In this document: piece by piece, positions 52,966 through 61,759 of the stretch
Position numbering within the stretch: the stretch's first letter is position 1
Layout: each line of letters opens with the position of its first letter
Assembly (NCBI GenBank): GCA_049614485.1
Contig: JBMZDR010000001.1
Coordinates: forward strand, 200,793-264,792
Origin: GCA-2733415 sp049614485
Lineage (GTDB): Bacteria > Bacteroidota > Bacteroidia > Flavobacteriales > Flavobacteriaceae
Length of the DNA stretch: 64,000 bases
Direction of reading: 5' to 3'
Made by a program: the position numbers and the translations under genes
The notes under the pieces: generated by a model
Database searches by the model: none
Seen by the model: the letters and a program-made list of their open reading frames with translations, nothing else
What the model was told of the DNA's origin: nothing

Positions 52966-54221
52966 TGAATTTTGAATTATTTATAGCCAAACGCATCATT
53001 GCTGCTAAACAGTATAAAAGTAGTGTATCCTCTCCAATAATAAAAATTGCAGTGCTTGCAATTGCATTGGGTATGATTATGATGCTTATAGCCGTAGCAG
53101 CAGGAATGGGCTTGCAAAAAAAAATTCAAGAGAAAGTTGCTGCGTTTAACGGGCATGTTGTTATTTCTAAATACGATAATAACACCTCCGATGTCTCTGC
53201 CAAACCCATTGCGTTGTATCAAGATTTTTATCCTGATTTCAAGTCTGTTGAAGGTATTAAATATATACAGCCCATAGCAAATAAAGCAGGGGTTATTCGT
53301 ACAGAAACTGATTTTGAAGGTGTGAACTTAAAGGGGGTTAATAAAGATTATAATTGGAGTTATTTTAAAGATTTTTTAATCTCTGGAAGATTACCTAATG
53401 TAAGTGGTAAAAGAGAAAATTCTGAAATTTTGATTTCGGAATATCTAGCCAATAGACTTGGGTTTAAATTGGGGTCAACTGTAACAACGCATTTTCCTAA
53501 AGAAGACCTGGAAAAGTTGCCCAATACTAGAAATTTTAAAGTTGTAGGTATTTACAATTCAGGGTTTCAAGATTTTGATAAAACAATATTGATTGCTGAT
53601 ATTAGACATATTCAGCGCATGAATAAATGGAAAAAAAATACTGAAAATGACTATGTAGAAGTCGGAGGGTTTGAAGTGTTTTTAGAGGATTTTAACCAAT
53701 TAGATGTTAAAGCAAAAGAGATATACCAGAATACCGATTCGTTTTTAAAAGTAACTTCTATAAAAGATAAATACTATACCATTTTTGAGTGGATAAAAAT
53801 CTTTGATTTCAATATTTACATTATTATAGGTGTGATGATATTGATTTCTGTGATTAACATGAGTGTGATGCTGTTGGTGTTAATATTAGAAAAAACAAAA
53901 CTAATAGGATTGTTAAAAGCAATGGGAGGTAATAATTGGAGTGTTAGAAAAATATTTTTATACAATGCGTCATATATTGTTTTGGTAGGCTTGTTTTGGG
54001 GTAATTTAATTGGTTTAGGGCTATTGTTTATTCAGAAACAGTTTAAACTTTTTCCGCTAGACCCGTCTAATTACTATGTTACGGAAGTTCCAGTTTATAT
54101 GAATTTTTGGATTATAACAGCTTTAAATGTGGGAACATTTGTGATTTGTTTCTTGCTTCTTTTGATTCCATCGCAAATTATAACTAAGATATCTCCTGTA
54201 AAAGCTATTCGTTTTGAGTAA
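52965..54221 (+). CDS. ABC transporter permease, LolC/LolE (FtsX) type
   Basis: A 418-residue permease: an N-terminal membrane helix (IAVLAIALGMIMMLIAVAAGMG), a large MacB-type periplasmic domain (about 60-270), then three C-terminal helices with FNIYIIIGVMILISVINMSVMLLVLILEKTKLIGLLKAMGGNNWSVRKIFL, the conserved FtsX block. The start appears to be TTG at 52965 (MNFELFIAKRIIAAKQYKSSV matches the usual flavobacterial opening, which begins with N-F-E-L/Y-F-I-A-K-R). It is probably part of a lipoprotein-release or related envelope ABC transporter; no ATPase gene is adjacent. Confidence 0.87.
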   Translation: MNFELFIAKRIIAAKQYKSSVSSPIIKIAVLAIALGMIMMLIAVAAGMGLQKKIQEKVAAFNGHVVISKYDNNTSDVSAKPIALYQDFYPDFKSVEGIKYIQPIANKAGVIRTETDFEGVNLKGVNKDYNWSYFKDFLISGRLPNVSGKRENSEILISEYLANRLGFKLGSTVTTHFPKEDLEKLPNTRNFKVVGIYNSGFQDFDKTILIADIRHIQRMNKWKKNTENDYVEVGGFEVFLEDFNQLDVKAKEIYQNTDSFLKVTSIKDKYYTIFEWIKIFDFNIYIIIGVMILISVINMSVMLLVLILEKTKLIGLLKAMGGNNWSVRKIFLYNASYIVLVGLFWGNLIGLGLLFIQKQFKLFPLDPSNYYVTEVPVYMNFWIITALNVGTFVICFLLLLIPSQIITKISPVKAIRFE

Positions 54222-54246
54222 AACGTTCTAGTAAATAACTTTTTAG

Positions 54247-54254
54247 TACTTTTG
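54247..54254 (+). promoter_or_regulatory. -7 element upstream of the cysteine synthase gene
   Basis: TACTTTTG, an exact TAnnTTTG match, 13 bp before the ATG at 54268; the implied leader is under 10 nt. Confidence 0.45.
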
Positions 54255-54267
54255 CACTCGCAAAACG

Positions 54268-55254
54268 ATGTACATGAAATACGCAGAAAATATACTGGAG
54301 ACTATTGGTAATACCCCTTTAGTAAAATTAAATAAAATAACCGCAGAATTACCGTGCTTAGTATTAGGTAAGTATGAAACATTTAACCCTGGGCACTCTG
54401 CAAAAGATAGAATGGGGTTAAAAATGATTGAAGATGCTGAAGCGGACGGACGTTTAAAACCTGGAGGGACAATTATAGAAGGGACTTCTGGGAATACAGG
54501 TATGGGCTTGGCGTTGGCTGCAATAGTAAAAGGTTACAAATGTATTTTTGTAATTTCAGATAAGCAATCAAAAGAAAAATGTGATATTTTAAGAGCACAT
54601 GGTGCTGAGGTTGTTGTATGTCCTACAGATGTTGAGCCTACAGATCCTCGTTCATATTATTCAGTGTCTAAGCGTTTGGGTGAAGAAACACCAAATTCTT
54701 GGTACGTTAATCAATATGATAACCCAAGTAATTCAGCAGCACATTATGAGAGTACTGGACCAGAAATTTGGAAACAAACAGAAGGTAAAATTACTCATTT
54801 TGTAGTTGGTGTTGGTACAGGAGGAACAATTTCTGGTGTAGGAAAATACTTAAAAGAACAAAACCCGAATGTAAAAGTATGGGGAATAGATACTTATGGT
54901 TCAGTGTTTAAGAAATATCATGAAACGGGTATTTTTGATGAGAATGAAATATACCCTTATGTTACAGAAGGTATTGGAGAGGATATTTTACCAAAGAATG
55001 TTGATTTTGATATTATTGATGGTTTTACCAAAGTAACCGATAAAGATGCAGCTGTGTATACTCAAAAACTTGCTAAAGAAGAAGGGATGTTTTTAGGTAA
55101 TTCTGCAGGAGCTGCAGCTAAGGGTTTATTACAGTTAAAAGATAAATTTACTAAAGATGATGTTGTCGTGGTGCTATTTCATGACCATGGAAGCAGATAT
55201 GTAGGTAAAATGTTTAATAATGACTGGATGAAAAAAATGGGATACATAGATTAA
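54268..55254 (+). CDS. cysM: PLP-dependent cysteine synthase family protein
   Basis: A 328-residue fold-type II PLP enzyme. The PLP lysine is K46 in NPGHSAKDRMGLKM; the phosphate-binding GTSGNTGMG and the C-terminal GNSAGAA loop are present, as is the VVGVGTGGTISGVGKYL glycine-rich loop. The NPGHSAKDR form is common in Bacteroidota enzymes that could act either as O-acetylserine sulfhydrylase or cystathionine beta-synthase; the sequence does not decide. An ATG six bases later (54274, MKYAENILETIG) is an equally good start. Terminated by a long hairpin. Confidence 0.9.
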   Translation: MYMKYAENILETIGNTPLVKLNKITAELPCLVLGKYETFNPGHSAKDRMGLKMIEDAEADGRLKPGGTIIEGTSGNTGMGLALAAIVKGYKCIFVISDKQSKEKCDILRAHGAEVVVCPTDVEPTDPRSYYSVSKRLGEETPNSWYVNQYDNPSNSAAHYESTGPEIWKQTEGKITHFVVGVGTGGTISGVGKYLKEQNPNVKVWGIDTYGSVFKKYHETGIFDENEIYPYVTEGIGEDILPKNVDFDIIDGFTKVTDKDAAVYTQKLAKEEGMFLGNSAGAAAKGLLQLKDKFTKDDVVVVLFHDHGSRYVGKMFNNDWMKKMGYID

Positions 55255-55274
55255 GTTTTTATTCTATTAAAATA

Positions 55275-55318
55275 CAAAGCGCCTGTGTCATTTTTTCTGA
55301 TACAGGCGCTTTGTTTTT
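55275..55318 (+). terminator. Intrinsic terminator after the cysteine synthase gene
   Basis: A 16-bp stem with one G-T pair (55275-55290 with 55298-55313), a 7-nt loop and a T-run after. Confidence 0.9.
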
Positions 55319-55356
55319 TAGATTAAAATTAGAATGTTTTTTTGTAACTTAGAGAG

Positions 55357-56625
55357 ATGCAAGAAGATTTTTTACATTACATCTGGCAATATCAAAAACT
55401 ACCAAGCAGTACTTTAACAACTGTAGCTGGTGAAAAAATACAAGTGCTAAATGTAGGTGACTACAATACTAATTCCGGGCCAGATTTCTTTAATGCTAAA
55501 GTTAGTATTGGTGCTCAAATATGGGTAGGAACAGTTGAGATGCATTTGAAAGCGTCTGATTGGTTTTTGCACCAACATCAAAATGATGTTGCTTATAATA
55601 ATGTGATTTTGCATGTGGTTTGGGAAGATGACGTTGCAGTGTTTGATAGGTGTAATAACCAATTGCAAACCTTAGTCTTAAAAAACCATGTAGAGGATAA
55701 ACTATTGTTAAATTACAAAAAATTGCTCCAGAAAAAGAATTGGATTAATTGCGAAAATCAAATCAATAGTATTGATGAGTTTACGCTGTCGTTTTGGAAA
55801 GAGAAATTATTAGTGAAACGATTGGAGCAAAAATCATTGGGGCTACAAAGTCGACTCTTAGAATTAGGAAACGATTGGGAAGCATTACTGTTTTTAGTTC
55901 TTGCAGAAAACTTCGGATTAAAGATAAATTCAGATGAGTTTTTACAGCTGGCAAAAAATATAACGTTTAAAACCTTTAAAAAGGAATTACCGTATTTAAT
56001 AAACCTAGAAGCTTTGTTGTTTGGACAATCAAATTTATTAAAAGCAGATATTGATGACCTCTATTATAAAAATTTAAAAAAAGAATTTACATATCTAAAA
56101 CAAAAGCATCAGTTGAAAGAAAGTCTAATAACGCTTCAGTTTTTTCGGATGCGACCATCTGGTTTTCCTACGTTACGGTTATCACAATTAGCAGTATTGT
56201 ACCATTATCATAAAAACTTATTTTCTAAAGTAATAGAAGTGTCATCAATTGACGGGTTGAGAAAATTGTTCTCAGTCTCAGCATCCGAGTATTGGGATAC
56301 ACATTATACTTTTGGAAAATGCTCTGTAAAACGAAAGAAGTCGCTCAGTAATGCTTTTATTGACGTGTTAATTATCAATGCTATTATTCCGTTAAAGTTT
56401 ATATATGCGAAACTAAATGGAGTTGATAATTTTGAAGAATTATTAAGTTTGTATACGTCACTAAAGCCAGAGCAAAACACAATAGTTAAAAAGTTTCAAA
56501 AATTAGCTGTGAAAACACGTTCGGCTGCAGACACTCAAGCGCTCATAGAATTGAAAACGAGATTTTGTGACAGGCATAAATGTTTGCAATGTGAAATCGG
56601 AAATAAATTATTATATCCGTTGTAA
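55357..56625 (+). CDS. DUF2851 family protein
   Basis: A 422-residue protein with the typical opening of the DUF2851 family, MQEDFLHYIWQYQKLPSSTLTT, then GDYNTNSGPDFFNAKVSIGAQIWVGTVEMHLKASDW and HVVWEDDVAVFDR, and a C-terminal CDRHKCLQCEIGNKLL motif with two CxxC-like cysteine pairs. It is a Bacteroidota-typical soluble protein with no known function. The pattern H-N-D-V-A-Y-N-N-V-I-L-H-V-V-W resembles metal-binding hydrolase strands, but that is weak. Followed after 21 bp by the PspC gene. Confidence 0.85.
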   Translation: MQEDFLHYIWQYQKLPSSTLTTVAGEKIQVLNVGDYNTNSGPDFFNAKVSIGAQIWVGTVEMHLKASDWFLHQHQNDVAYNNVILHVVWEDDVAVFDRCNNQLQTLVLKNHVEDKLLLNYKKLLQKKNWINCENQINSIDEFTLSFWKEKLLVKRLEQKSLGLQSRLLELGNDWEALLFLVLAENFGLKINSDEFLQLAKNITFKTFKKELPYLINLEALLFGQSNLLKADIDDLYYKNLKKEFTYLKQKHQLKESLITLQFFRMRPSGFPTLRLSQLAVLYHYHKNLFSKVIEVSSIDGLRKLFSVSASEYWDTHYTFGKCSVKRKKSLSNAFIDVLIINAIIPLKFIYAKLNGVDNFEELLSLYTSLKPEQNTIVKKFQKLAVKTRSAADTQALIELKTRFCDRHKCLQCEIGNKLLYPL

Positions 56626-56646
56626 AATGACTAATTTGCGGTTTAT

Positions 56647-56874
56647 ATGAGTGTGATTAAAAATTTAAAATATTTTTTTGAAAAACATGGCTTTGCTGTG
56701 TCTTCAAGGCTTGCGGACAGGTTAGGGATGCGTGCAAAAAATGTAAGGTTGTTTTTTATTTACCTGACTTTTGCAACTCTAGGGGTGTCTTTTGCAATAT
56801 ATTTAATCACCGCATTTTTGTTAAAATTAAAGGACTTGGTATATACTAAGCGAAGCTCTGTTTTTGATTTATGA
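56647..56874 (+). CDS. PspC domain protein
   Basis: A 75-residue PspC-type membrane protein: a short N-terminal region (NLKYFFEKHGFAVSSRLADRLGMRAKNVRLFFIYLTF) leads to one hydrophobic segment (YLTFATLGVSFAIYLITAFLLKL). PspC proteins sense and respond to membrane stress in other bacteria. The stop overlaps the next start (ATGA) so it is coupled to the potassium-channel gene, hinting at a membrane-stress or ion-control unit. Confidence 0.85.
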   Translation: MSVIKNLKYFFEKHGFAVSSRLADRLGMRAKNVRLFFIYLTFATLGVSFAIYLITAFLLKLKDLVYTKRSSVFDL

Positions 56875-57881
56875 TTTTTCTAAGGTTATTTAAGTCGAAA
56901 TTCAGGATAGCCATTATTCTAATCATATGTGTCTTATGTTTAGGTGTGTGCGGATATCGTTATATAGTTAATTACAGTTGGGTAGACGCCCTGTACATGA
57001 CAATAATTACAATATCTACAGTTGGTTTTTCAGAAGTAGAAGTGTTGGATGAATCCGGAAAGTTATTTACAATAGTACTAATATCTGCTTCAGCTATCAC
57101 CGTAGCATATTCCATATCTGTAATTACAGAGTATTTAGTTAATAAAAATTCATTTGAAGAATTTAAAAATAGAAAGATGAAAAAACAGATTAGCAAGCTT
57201 TCTGGACATATTATTATTTGTGGTTTTGGAAGAAATGGGAAACAGGCAGCTCAAAAACTTGCAATATATGATAGGCCTTTCGTGGTTATTGAGAAAAACA
57301 AGGAGCTTATTGAGAAACATAATGAAGATGTGTTTTTTGTGCATGGAAACGCAAATGAAGATGATGTGCTTTTAGAGTCTGGTATAGAAAAAGCACATAG
57401 TATTATTGTAGCCTTGCCTAATGATGCAGATAATTTGTTTGTAGTGCTATCTTCTAGGCAAATAAATAAAACGATAAACATTATCAGCAGAGCATCACAA
57501 GAAACATCTTATAAAAAATTAAAGTTAGCAGGGGCAAATAATGTAATTATGCCAGATAAAATAGGAGGTGATCATATGGCTTCTCTTGTTGTTATGCCAG
57601 ATTTGGTTGAGTTTTTAGATAACCTGTCAATTATTGATGATAAAAAAGTAAATGTAGAGGAGGTTGCTATTGAGGCGATAACGTCAAGTGATGTTTTACA
57701 AACAATTAAAGATTTAGATTTTAGAAATAAAACAGGATGTAGTATTATAGGTTATAAATCACCAGAAAGAGAATATATAATTAACCCAGAGGCAGATACT
57801 GTATTAAGGCCAAATTCAAAGTTGATTGTTTTGGGGAGATCTGAGCAGATATCTGCTTTAAATAAGATGTATGATATATAG
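56871..57881 (+). CDS. Potassium channel with RCK/TrkA-N domain
   Basis: A 336-residue ligand-gated K+ channel type. Two N-terminal membrane helices (about 12-30 and 63-85) surround a pore loop with the selectivity-filter-like T50-V51-G52-F53 (TISTVGFSEV). The remaining 230 residues are the cytosolic RCK module: a Rossmann motif IIICGFGRNGKQAAQKL (about 111-127), HGNANEDDVLLESGIEKA, and a C-terminal TrkA-C-like domain. It likely conducts K+ under control of NAD(H) or another ligand. TVGF lacks the usual final Gly-Asp/Gly-Tyr-Gly; it reads TVGFSEV. It is coupled to PspC by a 4-bp overlap. Confidence 0.9.
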   Translation: MIFLRLFKSKFRIAIILIICVLCLGVCGYRYIVNYSWVDALYMTIITISTVGFSEVEVLDESGKLFTIVLISASAITVAYSISVITEYLVNKNSFEEFKNRKMKKQISKLSGHIIICGFGRNGKQAAQKLAIYDRPFVVIEKNKELIEKHNEDVFFVHGNANEDDVLLESGIEKAHSIIVALPNDADNLFVVLSSRQINKTINIISRASQETSYKKLKLAGANNVIMPDKIGGDHMASLVVMPDLVEFLDNLSIIDDKKVNVEEVAIEAITSSDVLQTIKDLDFRNKTGCSIIGYKSPEREYIINPEADTVLRPNSKLIVLGRSEQISALNKMYDI

Positions 57882-57987
57882 CTCATGTGTGCCTTTTGGA
57901 AACAAAAATTTTAATTTCCGCTATTTTTTCGCCATATTGCTGCACCAAAAACTTAACAATTAATTTTAATCAACTAAAACTAACACA

Positions 57988-59574
57988 ATGAAGAAGTTTT
58001 TTCTATCATTATTTACAATATTACCAATACTAACCTTTGCGCAAGAAAATACTGAAGAAGCGTTAACAATTGATCAAAAAATCGATGCGTTTTTTAGGCC
58101 AATTGCCGATGCAGTAGGAAGTGTGATTTTTTATCCTGTTTCTTTTGGAGATAAATCAGTCCCAGTTGTGTTAATCGTATTGATTTTAGGAGCATTGTTT
58201 TTTACAATTTATTTCAAATTTGCAAACTTCACTTTAATACGCACAGCTATAAGAGTTGTGAAAGGAGATTATGATGCAATAGATCATCATACAGTAGATA
58301 AAGCAGAGGGTGATCCAACGCCAGGAGGAGATATTTTTGAAACCATCGCTGTTGAAAGTGCAGAAGGGGAAGTGACACATTTCCAGGCGCTTACTGCGGC
58401 ATTATCTGCTACAGTAGGTTTGGGTAATATTGCTGGAGTTGCAGTTGCAGTTGCAGTTGGAGGTCCAGGAGCAACGTTTTGGATGATTTTAGCAGGGTTT
58501 TTAGGAATGGCTTCTAAGTTTACAGAATGTACATTAGGAGTTAAATATAGAGAGGTAACAGAAGATGGAGTTGTTCATGGAGGACCAATGTATTACCTGA
58601 AAACAGGACTGGCAGAAATGGGTATGGCAAAACTTGGAAAAGTTTTAGCAATATTCTTTGCTATTATGTGTGTTGGAGGATCTTTTGGAGGTGGTAACAT
58701 GTTTCAAGCAAACCAAGCAGCTGCACAATTAGTGGAGCGTTTTGGAATTGAAAACGGTGCTGCCGGACTAATTTTCGGAATAATAATGGCTGCACTTGTA
58801 GGGGTTGTAATTATTGGAGGAATAAAAAGAATTGGGTCTGTAACAGAAAAAGTAGTGCCGTTTATGGCTGCTACCTATGTTGGAGCTGCATTGATTATTT
58901 TGGCAATGAATTATGACATGGTGCCTGTGGCGTTCGGTATGATATATGACGGTGCGTTTAATTCTAGTGCTGCTTTAGGAGGTGTTTTAGGAGTGTTGAT
59001 AGTAGGGTTTCAGAGAGCTGCATTTTCTAATGAAGCTGGTGTAGGTTCTGCAGCAATTGCGCATTCAGCGGTAAAAACAAAATACCCTGCGTCAGAAGGG
59101 ATTGTTGCATTGTTAGAGCCGTTTATTGATACGGTTGTAATTTGTACAATGACAGCTTTAGTAATTATTATAACTAATATTCAAGGAGGGTTCTTTGAGT
59201 ATGGGCAAGAAGGTGTTCAAGGAGTGGAATTAACCACAAGAGCATTTGATTCAGCAATACCTGGTTTTTCATGGGTGTTAACAATAGCAGTGGTGTTGTT
59301 TGCCATTTCTACGATGTTGTCATGGTCATATTATGGTTTACAAGCTTGGAAATTCTTGTTTGGAAAAGGGAAAACAGTTGATATTATTTACAAAGTATTA
59401 TTTTTGTTTTTTGTGATTTTAGGAGCGTCAATTAGCTTAGGTGCTGTAATTGATTTTTCAGATGCAATGATATTTGCAATGGTGTTTCCAAATGTTATAG
59501 GGCTGGTGTTGTTGTCTCCTAAAGTTCGTGATGAACTTAAAGTGTTTAAAGATAAGATTGCTACTGTGAAGTAA
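57988..59574 (+). CDS. Alanine:cation symporter (AGCS family)
   Basis: A 528-residue membrane transporter of the amino-acid:Na+ symporter AGCS family. It has an N-terminal signal-peptide-like segment (MKKFFLSLFTILPILTFAQ), unusual but common in Bacteroidota AgcS, followed by about ten helices. Family motifs: TAALSATVGLGNIAGVAVAVAVGGPGATFWMILAGFLGMASKFTECTLGVKYRE and GPMYYLKTGL, AAFSNEAGVGSAAIAHSA. Na+-coupled alanine or glycine uptake is expected, which would benefit from the Na+ gradient made by the Nqr complex in the same window. Full length. Confidence 0.93.
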   Translation: MKKFFLSLFTILPILTFAQENTEEALTIDQKIDAFFRPIADAVGSVIFYPVSFGDKSVPVVLIVLILGALFFTIYFKFANFTLIRTAIRVVKGDYDAIDHHTVDKAEGDPTPGGDIFETIAVESAEGEVTHFQALTAALSATVGLGNIAGVAVAVAVGGPGATFWMILAGFLGMASKFTECTLGVKYREVTEDGVVHGGPMYYLKTGLAEMGMAKLGKVLAIFFAIMCVGGSFGGGNMFQANQAAAQLVERFGIENGAAGLIFGIIMAALVGVVIIGGIKRIGSVTEKVVPFMAATYVGAALIILAMNYDMVPVAFGMIYDGAFNSSAALGGVLGVLIVGFQRAAFSNEAGVGSAAIAHSAVKTKYPASEGIVALLEPFIDTVVICTMTALVIIITNIQGGFFEYGQEGVQGVELTTRAFDSAIPGFSWVLTIAVVLFAISTMLSWSYYGLQAWKFLFGKGKTVDIIYKVLFLFFVILGASISLGAVIDFSDAMIFAMVFPNVIGLVLLSPKVRDELKVFKDKIATVK

Positions 59575-59585
59575 AAATATAAAAA

Positions 59586-60437
59586 ATGAAGAGTATCAAA
59601 TCCCACTTCGTGTTTACAAAAGAACAACGTCGTGGGATTTTCTCATTATTACTTTTGATTATAGGATTGCAATGTCTGTATTTTTTTGTTGATTTTTCTC
59701 CAGAAAACAGTTCTTCTGACTTGGAGCGTCAAAAAATAATAGCGTTTCAAAATGAGGTAGATAGTCTGGCTTTAATTGAGCAATCTCGCCAGTATAAAGT
59801 GTATCCGTATAATCCTAACTTTATAACAGATTATAAAGGTTACATGCTGGGGATGTCTGTTATAGAAATTGATCGTTTGCATGCGTTTAGAAAGCTGAAT
59901 AAATACGTGAATTCCGCTAATGAATTTCAGCAGGTAACAAAAGTGTCAGATTCGCTTTTGAGGGTGTTGAAGCCAAACTTTAAGTTCCCTGATTGGGTTG
60001 TTAAATCTGTTAAAAAAAGAGTGACGAAAAACTCATATCAAAACGATATTAATAAAGCTGAGGCTATTGATATACATAAAGCTGCTGATATAGAATATAG
60101 GTTAGCATACAGAATAATTAATTTTAGGAAGCAATTGGGAGGATTTGTATCGTTAGAGCAATTAAATGATGTGTATAAGTTAACTGATGATGATGTGAAA
60201 AAAGTACAAGGGAAATTTCAATTGAAAACTACCCCTGATATTAAAAAAATTAACATTAATTTAGCCACCGTTCAAGAATTGGCAACTCTAGTGTATATTA
60301 ACGATTATCTTGCTGATAATATTGTAGATGAACGTGTGCTTAGAGAAGGGTTTAAAAGTTTAGATGAGTTGAAGTATGTGTCAAACTTCCCGATAGATAA
60401 ATTAGAACGAATAAAATTATATTTGACAATAAATTAA
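59586..60437 (+). CDS. Helix-hairpin-helix protein
   Basis: A 283-residue protein with one N-terminal membrane segment (IFSLLLLIIGLQCLYFFVDF, about 19-38), then a soluble part with three helix-hairpin-helix-like units: IDRLHAFRKLNKYVNSANEFQQVTKV, NKAEAIDIHKAADIEYRLAYRIINFRKQLGGFVSLEQLNDVYKLTDD and ININLATVQELATLVYINDYLADNIVDERVLREGFKSLDELKYVSNF, the last with the ComEA-like pattern. Such a protein could bind DNA at the periplasmic side; comparison with ComEA is suggestive only. It lies 11 bp after the AgcS gene and 11 bp before the acyl-CoA dehydrogenase, so all three are probably one transcript. Confidence 0.82.
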   Translation: MKSIKSHFVFTKEQRRGIFSLLLLIIGLQCLYFFVDFSPENSSSDLERQKIIAFQNEVDSLALIEQSRQYKVYPYNPNFITDYKGYMLGMSVIEIDRLHAFRKLNKYVNSANEFQQVTKVSDSLLRVLKPNFKFPDWVVKSVKKRVTKNSYQNDINKAEAIDIHKAADIEYRLAYRIINFRKQLGGFVSLEQLNDVYKLTDDDVKKVQGKFQLKTTPDIKKININLATVQELATLVYINDYLADNIVDERVLREGFKSLDELKYVSNFPIDKLERIKLYLTIN

Positions 60438-60448
60438 ATTACAACACA

Positions 60449-61615
60449 ATGGATAAGAGATATTTTACAGAAGAACACCAGCTTTTTAGAGAAAGTCTTC
60501 AAGATTTTTTAAAGAAAGAGGTTGTTCCTCATATAGATAAATGGGAGGAAACTGGAACTGTTGAGCGCTTTATTTGGAAGAAGTTTGGTGATATGGGGTA
60601 TTTCGGTTTAGCAACTCCTGAAGAATACGGAGGGTTGGGCTTAGATTTGTTTTACACAGTAATTCTTTTAGAAGAACTTCAGAAAATTAACTCAAGCGGT
60701 TTTGCGGCTAATATGTGGGCGCATGCTTACTTAGCTATGACGCATTTGAATAAAGAAGGAAGTCATGATATTAAAAAGAAATACTTAGAGCCTAGTGCTT
60801 TAGGTGATATGATTGGGTGTTTGTGTATTACGGAACCATTTGGAGGGTCTGATGTTGCAGGAATGCGAACTACTGCAGTTAAAAAGGGGGATACTTACGT
60901 AATTAATGGGTCAAAAACATTTATTACCAACGGAGTGTATTCTGATTATTTAGTAGTTGCTGCTAAAACATCGCCTGAATTAGGTGGTAAAGGAATGAGT
61001 ATCTTTGTAATGGATAGAGATACGCCAGGTATTTCTTCTACTAAATTAGATAAATTAGGGTGGAGAGCTTCAGATACTGCTGAAATAGCGTTTGATAATG
61101 TAACTATTCCTGCGTCTAATTTAATGGGTGAGGAAAACCAAGGGTTTCCGTACATCATGCAGCATTTTGCTTTAGAGCGTTTAATAATGGCTGTTAATGC
61201 ACATGCAAGAGCTGAGTATGCAATTGATTATGCAGTGCAATATATGTCTGAGCGTACAGCGTTTGGCAAAACCATAAATAGTTTTCAGGTATTGCGTCAT
61301 AAAATAGCAGATGCATCTACTCAAATGGAAGTGTGTAAAGAGTTTAATTATTCTGTAGCTAAACGATTGAACGATGGAGAGTATGTTGTTAAAGAAGCAA
61401 CAATGTCTAAGTTAGCGTCAACTAAAATGGCAGATGAGGTTATTTATGAATGCTTACAGTTACTAGGTGGTTATGGGTACATGGAAGAGTATCCAATGGC
61501 ACGTTTGTTAAGAGATAGTCGTTTAGGTCCTATTGGCGGAGGAACATCTGAAATCTTAAAAGAGATTATCGCTAAACTGGTAATTGATAAGAAAGAATAT
61601 AAGCCTGCAACGTAA
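60449..61615 (+). CDS. Acyl-CoA dehydrogenase (LCAD/IVD-type active site)
   Basis: A 388-residue FAD enzyme with full ACAD domains: N-terminal helix domain, LCITEPFGGSDVAGMRTTAVKKGD with the FAD and acyl contacts, TFITNGVYSDYLVVAAKT, the helical C-terminal half with the RTAFGK block, and the LGGYGYMEEYPMARLLRDSRLGPIGGGTSEI ending. The usual short/medium-chain catalytic Glu (in YEGTSEI) is Gly here (IGGGTSEI); E243 in FALERL is the likely base, as in long-chain and isovaleryl-CoA enzymes. Its last codons are partly duplicated just after the stop (see findings). It starts the fatty-acid or branched-chain CoA oxidation step; the exact substrate is not clear. Confidence 0.92.
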   Translation: MDKRYFTEEHQLFRESLQDFLKKEVVPHIDKWEETGTVERFIWKKFGDMGYFGLATPEEYGGLGLDLFYTVILLEELQKINSSGFAANMWAHAYLAMTHLNKEGSHDIKKKYLEPSALGDMIGCLCITEPFGGSDVAGMRTTAVKKGDTYVINGSKTFITNGVYSDYLVVAAKTSPELGGKGMSIFVMDRDTPGISSTKLDKLGWRASDTAEIAFDNVTIPASNLMGEENQGFPYIMQHFALERLIMAVNAHARAEYAIDYAVQYMSERTAFGKTINSFQVLRHKIADASTQMEVCKEFNYSVAKRLNDGEYVVKEATMSKLASTKMADEVIYECLQLLGGYGYMEEYPMARLLRDSRLGPIGGGTSEILKEIIAKLVIDKKEYKPAT

Positions 61616-61647
61616 TTGATAAGAAAGAATACAAGCCAGCAACATAA
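61581..61647 (+). repeat. Imperfect tandem repeat of the acyl-CoA dehydrogenase 3' end
   Basis: Copy 1 (61581-61612) and copy 2 (61613-61644) are 32 nt each and match at 29 positions. In the original frame copy 2 would encode the same residues VIDKKEYKPAT and a TAA stop at 61645-61647; all three differences are at third codon positions and are synonymous. Confidence 0.85.
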
Positions 61648-61694
61648 CAGTTGTAGTAAAAAGGTAAGAAATAAAAATAATTGTCACTTATTAA

Positions 61695-61724
61695 TTGGTT
61701 GTTTGTAATTAATAATTACTTTTG
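61695..61724 (+). promoter_or_regulatory. Promoter of rpsU
   Basis: TTG at 61695-61697, a 19-nt spacer and TACTTTTG at 61717-61724: the clearest promoter in the window. The leader would be about 30 nt. Confidence 0.8.
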
Positions 61725-61744
61725 CAGCCTGAACGCTAAAAGAA

Positions 61745-61751
61745 GGGAGGT
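61745..61751 (+). promoter_or_regulatory. Strong Shine-Dalgarno of rpsU
   Basis: GGGAGGT, with GGAGGT able to pair with the 16S anti-SD, ends 8 nt before the rpsU ATG at 61760. Other genes in this window mostly have A/T-rich leaders without such a site. Confidence 0.8.
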
Positions 61752-61759
61752 TAAGACTT

